Shown: in pieces, positions 37,742 to 47,599 of the stretch | Numbering within the stretch: position 1 is the first letter of the stretch | How the letters are laid out: every line of letters begins with the position of its first letter | NCBI GenBank assembly: GCA_023450085.1 | Contig: JAEXHI010000024.1 | Location: 124,001-188,000, forward strand | DNA length: 64,000 nt | Origin: Bacteroidota bacterium | GTDB taxonomy: Bacteria; Bacteroidota; Bacteroidia; Sphingobacteriales; Sphingobacteriaceae | Reading direction: 5' to 3' | Program-made: the position numbers and the translations under genes | Notes under the pieces: generated by a model | Seen by the model: the letters and a program-made list of their open reading frames with translations, nothing else | Told to the model about the DNA's origin: nothing | Database searches by the model: none

Positions 37742-39478
37742 TTACCATCCCTGATTTTGCTTTAAAATTCCATTGCTTTTAAATACTTCTCTTCTTGGAA
37801 TTGGGTATAAATACATATGGTCATCAAATTTCTTTTGGTAAATGGTAGGTAGTGTAATCACATTGTAGGTAAAACTTCCATTGGTGTTACGCACGATATC
37901 TATTCCTTTTACAGGTTGGTTCAATACTTCTTTTGCTTTTTTCCAACGGATCAAGTCATACCACCTGAAATCTTCAAAGGCCAGTTCTACCGCTCTTTCC
38001 CTCACAATGGCGTCTCTTAATTGTGCTTGGGTTAACGTGAGGGCTAAATTTGGCATGCCTACCCTACTGCGTACTTCGTTCACGTATTTCCGTGCTTCTG
38101 CTTTATTAGCGGCATTGTCGCCACTTTCGTTAATGGCTTCAGCATAATTAAGCAACACCTCTGCATACCTGAAGAACACAAAATTGAACAGTGCTCTTTG
38201 AGTGGCATTTCTTACGTACACCTCAGGCCACATTTTACGGCAGTAGTAACGAGTAGCCGAGTAAATGATATTGTTAGGTCGAAAATCGGCACCATAAGTG
38301 TAGGTATTGCTAGTAGCATTGTACTGCGACCACATGCCCATGTTACGGCCTTGCCATGATACATTGTTGTATAAAATATTTGCATAAAAGCGTGGATCAC
38401 GGTTTTCGTAAGGTTTTTGTGCATCATATCCTGAGCCCGAAGTGGTAATTGGAGCACTGCTCACAATCGCACCGGTACCATCTGTTTTAACCGCCTCATA
38501 CATATCTACGTGGTTTTGCGTAGGATTCATAGAACCTTGGGCACCACCTGATCCAGGCGACATCACAAAGTCTAACAAGAAACCATCTATCACACGTGGT
38601 GGTCGTATTTTGATCATGATGTATTCTGGTGAGGTGGACATATTCATAATGTCGTTGTAAGTAGCCTGTAAGGAATACTTGTTCATGTCAATTACCGCTT
38701 TGGCTGCCGCAGCGGCATTGGCCCATTTAGTTAAATCGTTGGTTGGATTGTTTAATGGGCTAGCCGCATATAACAATACTCTCGCCCTTAAAGCCATGGC
38801 CGCACCTCTGGTGGCTCTGCCATAATTAGATGCATTGTAATCATCTGGCAAAGCATCTACCAGTACGGCTTTGTCAAGATCAGACATGATCAAGTCTACA
38901 CATTCTTGGTAGCTGTTACGAGGAATATCAATATCGTCGAAAATGCTGGCTGGTTTGTCGTATATCGGCACACCACCAAAACGTTTGATGAGTTCGAAAT
39001 ACAAGAACGCTCTGATGAAGTACATCTCCCCTGTAATTCTTTGGGGAGTTTTAGCTTGTATTTGTGAGTCGGTCCAAGGAATGCTGCTCATTTTTGAAAG
39101 CATCACGTTAGCAATCCTGATGCCGGCATACGATCGGTCCCAAATGTCGCCAATATCATTTAGCTGCGCCCCGCCACGTTCATAATGGTCGTGAAACAAG
39201 CCTTGATTTAAAGTACGTACCGAAACGTCGGTATTACCCGAAACAGCCTCATCAGAAGCTTGAGCAGTAGTTCCACGATGGGCATTAAACCTAGCATAAT
39301 CATCTATTAAATGGTTATAGGCGTTATCTGCATAGGCAATGGCCAGTGCTGGATCTTTAAATACTTTTTCTTCATCTAAATCTGCCGAAGGCGTGCGATC
39401 TAGGAAATCCTTTTTACATGAGCTAATTACAAGAGCAACAAAAAGGAAAATAAAGGTATATATGTTTCTCATGTTCAT
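37742..39478 (-). CDS. SusD/RagB-family outer membrane glycan-binding lipoprotein (pair 2)
   Basis: 578 residues with lipobox cysteine C21 (VALVISSCKKDFLDR). Start codons at 39478 and 39472 are both possible. SusD landmarks include GEMYFIRAFLYFELIKRFGGV, ALRARVLLYAASPLN, EVLLNYAEAINESGD and VELAFEDFRWYDLIRWKKA. It starts one base after the stop of the second SusC gene. Tandem SusC/SusD pairs of this sort are the signature of xylan utilisation loci in Bacteroides and Prevotella (xus genes). Confidence 0.95.
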   Translation of the reverse strand: MNMRNIYTFIFLFVALVISSCKKDFLDRTPSADLDEEKVFKDPALAIAYADNAYNHLIDDYARFNAHRGTTAQASDEAVSGNTDVSVRTLNQGLFHDHYERGGAQLNDIGDIWDRSYAGIRIANVMLSKMSSIPWTDSQIQAKTPQRITGEMYFIRAFLYFELIKRFGGVPIYDKPASIFDDIDIPRNSYQECVDLIMSDLDKAVLVDALPDDYNASNYGRATRGAAMALRARVLLYAASPLNNPTNDLTKWANAAAAAKAVIDMNKYSLQATYNDIMNMSTSPEYIMIKIRPPRVIDGFLLDFVMSPGSGGAQGSMNPTQNHVDMYEAVKTDGTGAIVSSAPITTSGSGYDAQKPYENRDPRFYANILYNNVSWQGRNMGMWSQYNATSNTYTYGADFRPNNIIYSATRYYCRKMWPEVYVRNATQRALFNFVFFRYAEVLLNYAEAINESGDNAANKAEARKYVNEVRSRVGMPNLALTLTQAQLRDAIVRERAVELAFEDFRWYDLIRWKKAKEVLNQPVKGIDIVRNTNGSFTYNVITLPTIYQKKFDDHMYLYPIPRREVFKSNGILKQNQGW

Positions 39479-39479
39479 G

Positions 39480-42400
39480 TTATAATTGAATGTTTACACC
39501 TAGGTTGTATATCCTCGAAGTAGGATAGATAGATTGCTTTGAAAAATCAGCATTACTGGTATTGATATTTTCAGGATCTAAGTACATTTTGAAGCGGGTC
39601 CAAGTTGCCAAGTTTTGTCCTGTCAAAAAGATCCTCAGCGACTGTATTTTGAAAGGCTGCAACCATCTAGCAGGCAATGTGTACGAAATTTCGGCATTAC
39701 GTAATTTGATGTAGGAAGCATCCTGCAAAATGAAATTGTTCAGTTGATAACTGATAAAAGTATTTCCTCTGGAGTGCAGGGCTGGCCAAGTAGCAGTTGA
39801 GGCAGTTTGTGGTGTCCAACGGTTCAACATAAACTCATACATCTGCTGCCCATTGTTCTGCTCTGTTAAAATTACATCTGAGCTTACATTGGTAACACCT
39901 TGGAACATCAAGGAGATGGAAAATCCTTTGTAAGAAACGCGTGGAGAAATACTGAAAATATATTCAGGTACCCTAGAATAACCAATGGCAGTTCGGTCAT
40001 CGCTATTGATACGTCCATCACCGTTAATGTCTACATATTTTAAATCGCCAGGAATTGGCTTACCCAGTTCATTAGGGATGTAACTATCAATATCTTGTTG
40101 CGAAGTATAAAAGCCATTAGTAACATAGCCAAAGAACTGCCCTACTCTTTTGCCTTCTTGTTTTTGATAAGATGGTGCGCCAATAGGTTCATCTCTGCTG
40201 ATGATCTTATTACGAGCAAAAGAAACCTGTGCATTTACGCCGTAAACCAAGTCGCCTTTTTGTTTACTAAAATCAAGTTCTACCTCATAACCTTTGTTAT
40301 ATACTTCACCTACGTTAAGTGCCGGATAGCCCTGTCCCAAACTGGTTAATCCCGAGTTTCTAGCCGTTAAAATGTCTTTACGGGTTTCATCAAACAAATC
40401 AATATTTACTGAAAGGGAGTTTTTGAAGAACTTACTTTCTACTCCAATGTTTCTTTTTAAACCTGTTTCCCAAGTAATTTCGGGGTTACCAATACTGCTG
40501 TTGGGCAAATAAACCACCGGATAGGTAACTACACTGGTTGGGTCGCCAAAATGTACGGGCATTCCTGGACGGCTATAAGCAGGTGTTGAAGCGGTAAAGC
40601 CTGCTGCATTACGCAAATAACTGGTGATGTAAAGGAAACGCTGTCCAATTTCGTCACTACCTACCAAACCATAACTACCACGAATTTTTAAGTAGTTAAG
40701 CCACTTTACGTCTTTCAAGAACTCTTCATTACTTGCTGTCCAACCGGCCGAAACCGCTGGGAAGAAGCCATATTTCAGACCAACTGGAAAATTCTCAGAA
40801 CCGTTGTAAGCAGCATTAAATTCTGCAAAATATCGGTCAGCATAGTTGTAAGTAAGTCTAGTAACTATCCCTTGTGATGCCCTAGGTGGAGCAGTAGTAG
40901 CCGTTGAGCCTTGAACATTAATTAGCTGACGAGTACCCAAAATCAGGCCTGTAAAATTGTGCTTAGCAAAACTTCTATTGTAGTTAAAACCCGCTTGTAA
41001 ATTCGTATGAATAGTTCCACCATTTTCACTCACCAAACCACTCAAAGGTTCATCACGAGGTCTATCACCTGCAATAGTCACTTCTTTGGTATCTCTATCA
41101 ATGACATAGGCAGCCCAACTAGCGTTACGACGGGTAGTATTTTCGAAATAAGAATCGTAACCCAAATTGGCTTTAAAGGATAGACCTTTTACCAGCTTAC
41201 CTAAATTATAATTGATGTTGAAGGTACTTTGTACGTTATTGAAATCGTCGTAACGAGTTCCCCAGCGGGTGAGCACTCCAAGAGGATTCCAAATGTTGGT
41301 TCCTACGCTTGGGTTTTGCGCCAAGCGTCCATCAGGCAATGTCACTGGATAAGCAAAAGCAGGCACCTGCAAAATACGGGAAATCATTGCTTCTACGTTA
41401 TCGTAAGAAAAGGAACCTGTACCAGAACGTAAGCCACTAGGCTGATAGCGTTTTTGCAAACGACCGCCCAATTTAATCCCTACTTCTAAATCTTCTGTAA
41501 GTTTAATATCCAAGTTGGATCTGAAGTTGTAACGATTGTAATTGGGTACAGAATTGATTTGGTACGGAGAATCGAATTCCTTGAAAATACCATCTTCAAA
41601 AAGATACCCTACCGAAGCAAAATATTTGATGATCTTAGTACCTCCACTAACGTTAACATTGTGTTGGGTTTGGGGATAAGATTTTCGGGTAACATAATCA
41701 AACCAGTTGATGTTTGGATAGCCAATTGGATCTGAGCCATCTTTGAACTTTTGCAATGCGGCATCGCTCCAGGTCACACTTTCAAAACCGTCGTTCCTAT
41801 TAGCTTCGTTAATCAAGTAGGCATTGGTATAGGCATCTAATGCTTTTGGAATACCCGTATAGCTTTGAATACTTGCATTACCACTATAGCTAATTTTTGG
41901 TTTACCTTCTTTCCCTGATTTGGTAGTTACAATGATTACACCATTAGCGCCTCTGATCCCGAAGGTTGCAGTAGATGAAGCATCTTTAAGGACGTTAATG
42001 GTTTCTATTTCGTTAGGGTCGATATCACCAAAGTCTGGACGCTCTATCCCATCTACCACGACAATTGCGCCCGAACCGTTGTAGGTAGCCAAACCTCTGA
42101 TATTGATAACCGAACTGTTGGAGCCTGGCTGTCCGCTACGTTGTACAGCGCCTAATCCTGGGGTTCTACCAATTAGGCTATTGGTGACATTGGAAGTTGG
42201 CGATTGCAGAATTTCCTTACTGCTAATGGTACTGATGGCTCCTGTTAAGGTTGATTTTTTTTGTGTACCATAACCTACTACTACTACCTCGTTCAAATTG
42301 GTGTTGTCTTCTTTTAAAGATACATTTTGTACGTTGTTGCCAGGAGTTACGGTAATTTCTTGTGCTACAAAGCCAATAAAGCTATAAACTAAAATTACTG

Positions 42401-42662
42401 GGGTTGAAGGCACTGAAATGACATATTTTCCATCGCCATCACTCACAGCTGTAGTGCCGCCTATTTTAAGTTTAATGGAAGCGCCAGGAATAGGTAAGCC
42501 TTGATTGTCTTTCACCACTCCTGTAACGGTGCGGTTTTGTGCATAAAGTAGGCAACTAAACGTTGACAATAGGAATAGCAGTAATGTCTTTTTAACAGGA
42601 CTAGCTATTTTGAAGATGCAACGTTTCGAATAAAAACTAAAACTTTGGTAAAGTAGTATCAT
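39480..42662 (-). CDS. SusC/RagA-family TonB-dependent transporter (pair 2)
   Basis: 1060 residues. The start at 42662 gives a long positively charged N-region before the signal helix (KKTLLLFLLSTFSCLLYAQ), a form seen in many SusC proteins. The carboxypeptidase-regulatory-like domain (GVVKDNQGLPIPGASIKL), the canonical NEVVVVGYGTQKKSTLTGAI box and plug domain (IVVVDGIERPDFGDIDPNEI) follow, then the barrel. It is the first gene of the leftward structural operon, next to the HTCC regulator, so it is probably the main regulated promoter's first product. Confidence 0.95.
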   Translation of the reverse strand: MILLYQSFSFYSKRCIFKIASPVKKTLLLFLLSTFSCLLYAQNRTVTGVVKDNQGLPIPGASIKLKIGGTTAVSDGDGKYVISVPSTPVILVYSFIGFVAQEITVTPGNNVQNVSLKEDNTNLNEVVVVGYGTQKKSTLTGAISTISSKEILQSPTSNVTNSLIGRTPGLGAVQRSGQPGSNSSVINIRGLATYNGSGAIVVVDGIERPDFGDIDPNEIETINVLKDASSTATFGIRGANGVIIVTTKSGKEGKPKISYSGNASIQSYTGIPKALDAYTNAYLINEANRNDGFESVTWSDAALQKFKDGSDPIGYPNINWFDYVTRKSYPQTQHNVNVSGGTKIIKYFASVGYLFEDGIFKEFDSPYQINSVPNYNRYNFRSNLDIKLTEDLEVGIKLGGRLQKRYQPSGLRSGTGSFSYDNVEAMISRILQVPAFAYPVTLPDGRLAQNPSVGTNIWNPLGVLTRWGTRYDDFNNVQSTFNINYNLGKLVKGLSFKANLGYDSYFENTTRRNASWAAYVIDRDTKEVTIAGDRPRDEPLSGLVSENGGTIHTNLQAGFNYNRSFAKHNFTGLILGTRQLINVQGSTATTAPPRASQGIVTRLTYNYADRYFAEFNAAYNGSENFPVGLKYGFFPAVSAGWTASNEEFLKDVKWLNYLKIRGSYGLVGSDEIGQRFLYITSYLRNAAGFTASTPAYSRPGMPVHFGDPTSVVTYPVVYLPNSSIGNPEITWETGLKRNIGVESKFFKNSLSVNIDLFDETRKDILTARNSGLTSLGQGYPALNVGEVYNKGYEVELDFSKQKGDLVYGVNAQVSFARNKIISRDEPIGAPSYQKQEGKRVGQFFGYVTNGFYTSQQDIDSYIPNELGKPIPGDLKYVDINGDGRINSDDRTAIGYSRVPEYIFSISPRVSYKGFSISLMFQGVTNVSSDVILTEQNNGQQMYEFMLNRWTPQTASTATWPALHSRGNTFISYQLNNFILQDASYIKLRNAEISYTLPARWLQPFKIQSLRIFLTGQNLATWTRFKMYLDPENINTSNADFSKQSIYPTSRIYNLGVNIQL

Positions 42663-43160
42663 TCAATTGGGTTAATATTGGTTGATTATAATAATATAGT
42701 AACTGCCACAAATAACTTGCGGTAGCTGCTAAATGGATTTGAAGAATGCAGTAATAATTTATTCGTTTGCGAATAAGGTGTAGGATTAGGTAGTTTACCC
42801 CGCGTTTGGTTCAGTAGTGGTATCATCATACAATATTTGGTTATAGCAAAGATGTTTGAACGAATGGAAATATGGAGGGTAAAATCTTCCTTATTTAGGG
42901 GTAAAATTGGTTTAAACAATGGTTAATTAGCGAATGTGATGAGGTAAGATGAGATAATTTGATGATGCGCCAATTAGATAATTAGATAAAGTAAGTGCCA
43001 ACTACTAGTTAATAAAGCTGCGGAAAAATTAGCGTAGTCTGTAGGGATGAGACATAGCCCAAAGATCTCTCCACTACGGTAGAGATGACGGAAGGATAAA
43101 CGATTGAGGCCACCTATCCCTAAAACTGATTCCTAGCTACTAATTCCTAACTACTAACCA
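42663..43160. other. Regulatory gap between susC and the HTCC gene (repeats only)
   Basis: 498 bases with no supported gene. The susC promoter should lie in the first 200 bases, but no good TTTG-N19-TAnnTTTG match is seen on the minus strand. CAAAGATG near 42847 is the nearest -7-like block. A GTCATCTC-type dispersed repeat lies at 43061-43091. Short CTAATTCCTAACTACTAACC-type tandem words run up to the HTCC stop. Confidence 0.5.
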
Positions 43161-46100
43161 CTAGTAACTAGTCCCTAATTTCGCAGCCATATATTCTGAG
43201 GGAGACATTTCATACTGCTTTTTAAACTCCTTGCTGAAATATTTACGATCGTTAAAGCCTACAGCAAAGGCAATATCTGAGATGCTCATCTGGTTTTTCT
43301 CCAACAAATAAGCTGCCTGTTTCAAACGTACAGTTTTTATCAAATCGGCCACAGATAAATTGGTAATGGCCTGTACCTTTTTGTAAAGCACTGTTTTGCT
43401 CATGCCAATTTCCTGCGTTAAGGCAGTTACATCAAAGTCCGTATTATCCAAATTGTCTTCAATGACTTTCATCAATTTCACCAAAAATTTATCGTCAGCA
43501 GTTTCAATTTGAACGGGCGCTGGATTTAGCAAAATATCTCTTACAAACTTTTGACGAGTTGCCTCTTTTGTTGCCAAGATATTTTTAACATTCAGTGCTA
43601 AAATCTGAATACTAAAAGGCTTGGTGATATAAGCATCGGCACCTTTCTCATAGCCATTGATTTGGTGGATATAAGCAGCTCGGGCAGTAAGCAAAATAAC
43701 TGGAATATGGTTCACACGTTCATCCATTTTAATATGTCTGCAGAGCTCTAACCCATCCATTTCGGGCATCATTACATCGCTAATTACTAAATCAGGAAGT
43801 TGGGCAATGGCCATTTCTAAGCCCTCTACCCCATTACTAGCTTCTATGATGCGGTATTGTTGTTGCAAAGACTCTTTAATAAAGTTCCTCAGTTCCAAAT
43901 TATCTTCAATGATCAATAAAGTATAAACCTGTGCTCCTGCTTCCATTGCCGGTGGAGCAATCACTTCGTTCACCGCCGATTGCAAATAGTAATGAACAGG
44001 ATTATCACTATTCATATACTCAGGAATAATAGCCTGCTGATCCAAATGAGCACTACCCAACGGCAAAGTCACCGTAAAAGTTGTTTTTCGGTTAAACTCA
44101 TCCGCGATATCACTGCTCACTTCAATGGTTCCTTGGTGTAATTCTACAATATTTTTAGAGAGGGCCAGTCCAATACCGTAACCACTGTTAGAAACCTCTT
44201 CATTATACACCTGAAAGAATTTAGTAAACAATTGGCTGATATTCTTTTCTGCAATTCCCTTACCGTTATCCGTTACTTTTAAGGCTACCTTTTCTCCGTC
44301 CTGCACTATGGCTACCACAATTTTCCCTTTTTCTGGCGTAAACTTAAAGGCGTTAGAAAGCAAGTTAAAAACCACCTTTTCTAAATGGTCTTTATCAAAA
44401 AATACTTCTAGCTTTTCTACATTACTTTCAAACTCATAGGTGATCTGCTTATCCTGTGCTAAGGTTTGAAAAGAAAGGTAAATCTCTTCTACAAACTGTA
44501 CCATGTTACAGGCTGAAAAAGACAGTTTCATGTGACCGCTTTCCGCCTTTCTAAAATCCATCAGCTCGGTCACCAAGCGCATTAACCTACTGGCATTATG
44601 CTGCACCTGTTCCAATTGTTTATGCAAAGTGGCATTCAGCGTTGAGCCCATCAACATTTTTTCCAATGGGCCTAAAATCAAGGTCAAAGGGGTTCTAATT
44701 TCGTGCGAAACATTGGTAAAGAAATCAATCTTCATTTGGTGCATTTCTTCTTGTCGCTCTTTCTCCAGATGTTCTAGGTAAAGTTCTCTTTTAAGTTTTG
44801 CACGGTTTTTTTGGAACTTATAAATGGTAGCAATAATATAATAAAGGATACCACCATAAATTAAAAATGCCCACCATGTTTGCCACCAAGGCGGTAATAC
44901 CGTAATGGCCAAAGTAATGGGCGTGGTATTCCACAAACCATCATTGTTGGCAGCCATTACCTTAAAAGTATATTTACCAGGACTTAAATTGGTATAGTTG
45001 GCTTCTCTTTGCGTACCTGAGTAGTGCCAATCATCACCCCTTATGCCTTCCATTTTGTAAGCATATTGGTTTTTTTCGGGGTTGATAAAATTTAAAGCCG
45101 CAAATTTGATGGTGATATACCCTTCATCATATTTTAGTTCAATATGATCAGAAAAGGTAATCGATTTCTCCAAAGGCGAATCTGCCGAGTCGATTAGCAC
45201 CGGTTTATTCCTCACCAAAAAATCTGTAAAAGCTACCTGAGGTTTGATCTTGTTTTTAATCAGCCTATTTGGGAAAAAAGAAGTCAATCCGTTAATTCCA
45301 CCAAAAAGCATTTCGCCGCTCTTTAATCTTAAACCGGCATTAGTTTGAAATTGGTTACTTGCCAAGCCATCATCGGCATTATAATGCGTGACCTCAACAT
45401 TTTTGGCATTAAATGGAACCTGAAAGTTTTTAAAACGAAGCTGGTACAAGCCATTATCGGTACTGACCCATATATTTCCTTGTTGATCTTCTACAATGGC
45501 ATGTACCACCTCATCAACGAGGGGTTCTTGCTCATTCAGCGCATAAAATTTTTGGGTAATAGGGTTATAATAATTCAGTCCTCCCCCATCGGTGCCTATC
45601 CATATCCTATTTTTCGAATCCTTAAATAAGGTAATGATACTGTTATTGCTTAGCGTGTTGGGCTGGTTACGTTTTACAAAACGCTTAAAGCTATCCGTTT
45701 TTCTGTCGTAATAGTTAAGCCCGTTTTGTGTACCAATGTAAATATTGTTCTGGTTATCCTTAATTAAAGCCACCACAAAGTTATCGCTAATGCTTGCCTT
45801 ATCTTTTGGTGAGTGTACAAAAGTTCGATACGAACCATCTGGACGCAGATAACGTAAACCACCGCCGTTGGTACCTACCCAAACGCCTTCTTGCTCTGGA
45901 ATAATGGAGTTGATCAGGTTCTCGCTAAACTTCCCTTGGGTAACGGCAAACTTAAAAAAACGGATCTTTTTCGTTTCCTTGTTAAAATGGCATAAGCCAT
46001 CTAAAGTACCAACCCATAAGTTTCCATCAGCATCTTCAGCTAATGATTTCACCCCATTACGGGTTTGTTTTTGATCATTTCTAATATCATAATAACGATA

Positions 46101-47300
46101 GGCTCCTGTGTTTCTGTTGAGGTAATTAATGCCTCCACCATAAGTACCAATCCATAGTCCCCCGTTTTTATCTTCAGAAATGGCATTCACCACCAAATGC
46201 GACAGCCCCATTCTATCCCCAATACGTTCGCCAATATTACCAAAGTTGGAATTAGATGGATAATACACATTTAAACCTCCTGCAAAGGTTCCAATCCAAA
46301 TGCCGGAAGCATTGTCGTGCATAAAACTCCAAATGGTGTTATCGCTCAAACTATTTGGGTTCAGCGCACTGTGAGTATGATTGCTAAATTGCTGCGTGCG
46401 GGTATTGAAAATACTCAAACCGTTGCGGGTACCTATCCAAATCTCTTGCTGATCATACACATAAATATCCCTGATCCAATTGGAAAGAATACTTTTACCA
46501 TCGTTTTCTTCATGCTTAAAAATGCGCAGTTGATCAGTTTGAGGTTCATATTTAAATAAACCAGCCGTTTCAGATCCAAACCAAAGGTTGCCAGACAAAT
46601 CTTGCTTAATGACAATGATTTTGGCTGCCATTAATTCCTTTGAATTGGCAATGCTTTTAGGTAGCGGAAGTATTTTTTTTGTTTTGGGATCAAATACCTT
46701 TACCCCATTTTTTGAGCCTGCCCAAATTCTTTTGGCCTTGTCCTGAAATAGGATAAAAGTAACGGCACTGTACAAACTAGTGGCAGTGGTATCTTTTAAT
46801 CCAACCTGCTCTTTTAACACCCATTTTTGGGTATCTACCTGTTTAACACCATCAAAAGTGGCCACCCAAGCATTATGATAACTGTCAATCAACACAGAGG
46901 AAATATAATTCCTGCCACCTTTTACATCCCTAATATCTACTCGTTTAAACACTTCGGTAGCTGGGTTGTAAATATTCAATCCATTGGAAGTTGCTATCCA
47001 AAGCTGACCATCCTTATTTTCTACAATGGCATTGACCCTATTATTACTAATGCTTTTGGGTTGGTGGTTATCGTGCTTAAAGGTGCGAAAAGTGTAGCCA
47101 TCATAACGGGTAAGGCCTTTCCAACTGCCCAGCCAAATGAAACCTTTGCTATCTTTTACAATGGTAGCAATAGGGCTTTGCGCCAATCCTTCTTTAAATG
47201 ATAGGTGATTAAATTTGATGGATTCTTGTTGCGCATTTACATTGGTAAAGACACAAAGTAGCCATCCCAAAAGGAAAATTATAGTAAATCTAGATATCAA
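43161..47300 (-). CDS. Hybrid two-component system regulator (HTCC) of the xylan locus
   Basis: 1379 residues. A signal/anchor is followed by about 700 residues of two-component-regulator propeller repeats (IWIGTxxGLxxY motifs), a Y_Y_Y domain and a membrane helix near 790-815. The histidine kinase has H866 in FFTNVSHEIRTPL and ATPase motifs NLLSNAFKFTPEKG and GYGIGLALSKNI. A receiver domain with phospho-acceptor D1175 and a C-terminal AraC-type helix-turn-helix (SISDIAFAVGFNDRKYFSKEFKK) follow. It senses a periplasmic oligosaccharide and switches on the adjacent leftward PUL. Xylo-oligosaccharide as the inducer is inferred. Confidence 0.95.
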   Translation of the reverse strand: MISRFTIIFLLGWLLCVFTNVNAQQESIKFNHLSFKEGLAQSPIATIVKDSKGFIWLGSWKGLTRYDGYTFRTFKHDNHQPKSISNNRVNAIVENKDGQLWIATSNGLNIYNPATEVFKRVDIRDVKGGRNYISSVLIDSYHNAWVATFDGVKQVDTQKWVLKEQVGLKDTTATSLYSAVTFILFQDKAKRIWAGSKNGVKVFDPKTKKILPLPKSIANSKELMAAKIIVIKQDLSGNLWFGSETAGLFKYEPQTDQLRIFKHEENDGKSILSNWIRDIYVYDQQEIWIGTRNGLSIFNTRTQQFSNHTHSALNPNSLSDNTIWSFMHDNASGIWIGTFAGGLNVYYPSNSNFGNIGERIGDRMGLSHLVVNAISEDKNGGLWIGTYGGGINYLNRNTGAYRYYDIRNDQKQTRNGVKSLAEDADGNLWVGTLDGLCHFNKETKKIRFFKFAVTQGKFSENLINSIIPEQEGVWVGTNGGGLRYLRPDGSYRTFVHSPKDKASISDNFVVALIKDNQNNIYIGTQNGLNYYDRKTDSFKRFVKRNQPNTLSNNSIITLFKDSKNRIWIGTDGGGLNYYNPITQKFYALNEQEPLVDEVVHAIVEDQQGNIWVSTDNGLYQLRFKNFQVPFNAKNVEVTHYNADDGLASNQFQTNAGLRLKSGEMLFGGINGLTSFFPNRLIKNKIKPQVAFTDFLVRNKPVLIDSADSPLEKSITFSDHIELKYDEGYITIKFAALNFINPEKNQYAYKMEGIRGDDWHYSGTQREANYTNLSPGKYTFKVMAANNDGLWNTTPITLAITVLPPWWQTWWAFLIYGGILYYIIATIYKFQKNRAKLKRELYLEHLEKERQEEMHQMKIDFFTNVSHEIRTPLTLILGPLEKMLMGSTLNATLHKQLEQVQHNASRLMRLVTELMDFRKAESGHMKLSFSACNMVQFVEEIYLSFQTLAQDKQITYEFESNVEKLEVFFDKDHLEKVVFNLLSNAFKFTPEKGKIVVAIVQDGEKVALKVTDNGKGIAEKNISQLFTKFFQVYNEEVSNSGYGIGLALSKNIVELHQGTIEVSSDIADEFNRKTTFTVTLPLGSAHLDQQAIIPEYMNSDNPVHYYLQSAVNEVIAPPAMEAGAQVYTLLIIEDNLELRNFIKESLQQQYRIIEASNGVEGLEMAIAQLPDLVISDVMMPEMDGLELCRHIKMDERVNHIPVILLTARAAYIHQINGYEKGADAYITKPFSIQILALNVKNILATKEATRQKFVRDILLNPAPVQIETADDKFLVKLMKVIEDNLDNTDFDVTALTQEIGMSKTVLYKKVQAITNLSVADLIKTVRLKQAAYLLEKNQMSISDIAFAVGFNDRKYFSKEFKKQYEMSPSEYMAAKLGTSY

Positions 47301-47428
47301 CAGGAAAGTGGTTAGCTGTTGTAAAGATATTTATTCCTTTGATAATCACGCAATATTTGATTAATTCGATCATCAACTAGTTAGCTGGTTTGATAATGTC
47401 GTCCAAAAGAACTAGTCATCTCTCCTCA

Positions 47429-47467
47429 CACAAACCTCGTAAGTTTCGAAAACCTACGAGGTTTGTG
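47429..47467. repeat. Palindromic repeat CACAAACCTCGTA
   Basis: CACAAACCTCGTA (47429-47441) and TACGAGGTTTGTG (47455-47467) are perfect complements around an AGTTTCGAAAACC centre. It lies just upstream of the HTCC gene's 5' end. The same family of hairpins lies at 20777-20860 and 20895-20925. Confidence 0.75.
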
Positions 47468-47551
47468 CCAATCAAAGTTTGCTTTACAAACATTATTTTT
47501 AAAGCACTAGAAATAAATCCATTATTCCTTAAAAAATTATGATATCTTACG

Positions 47552-47576
47552 TACAAATTCTTTGAAGGAATTTGTA
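47552..47576. promoter_or_regulatory. Inverted repeat upstream of the desaturase gene
   Basis: TACAAATTC-TTTGAAG-GAATTTGTA has perfect 9-base arms, 24 bases before the desaturase start. It could be an operator for a lipid- or temperature-linked regulator, or a leader hairpin. No candidate regulator gene is adjacent. Confidence 0.45.
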
Positions 47577-47599
47577 AACCTAAAACAACTATACAGCTA

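Noticed and set aside
42686..42919. 77-codon minus-strand frame between susC and the HTCC gene
   Set aside because: It lies in the expected regulatory region, has a low-complexity translation and no recognisable domain.
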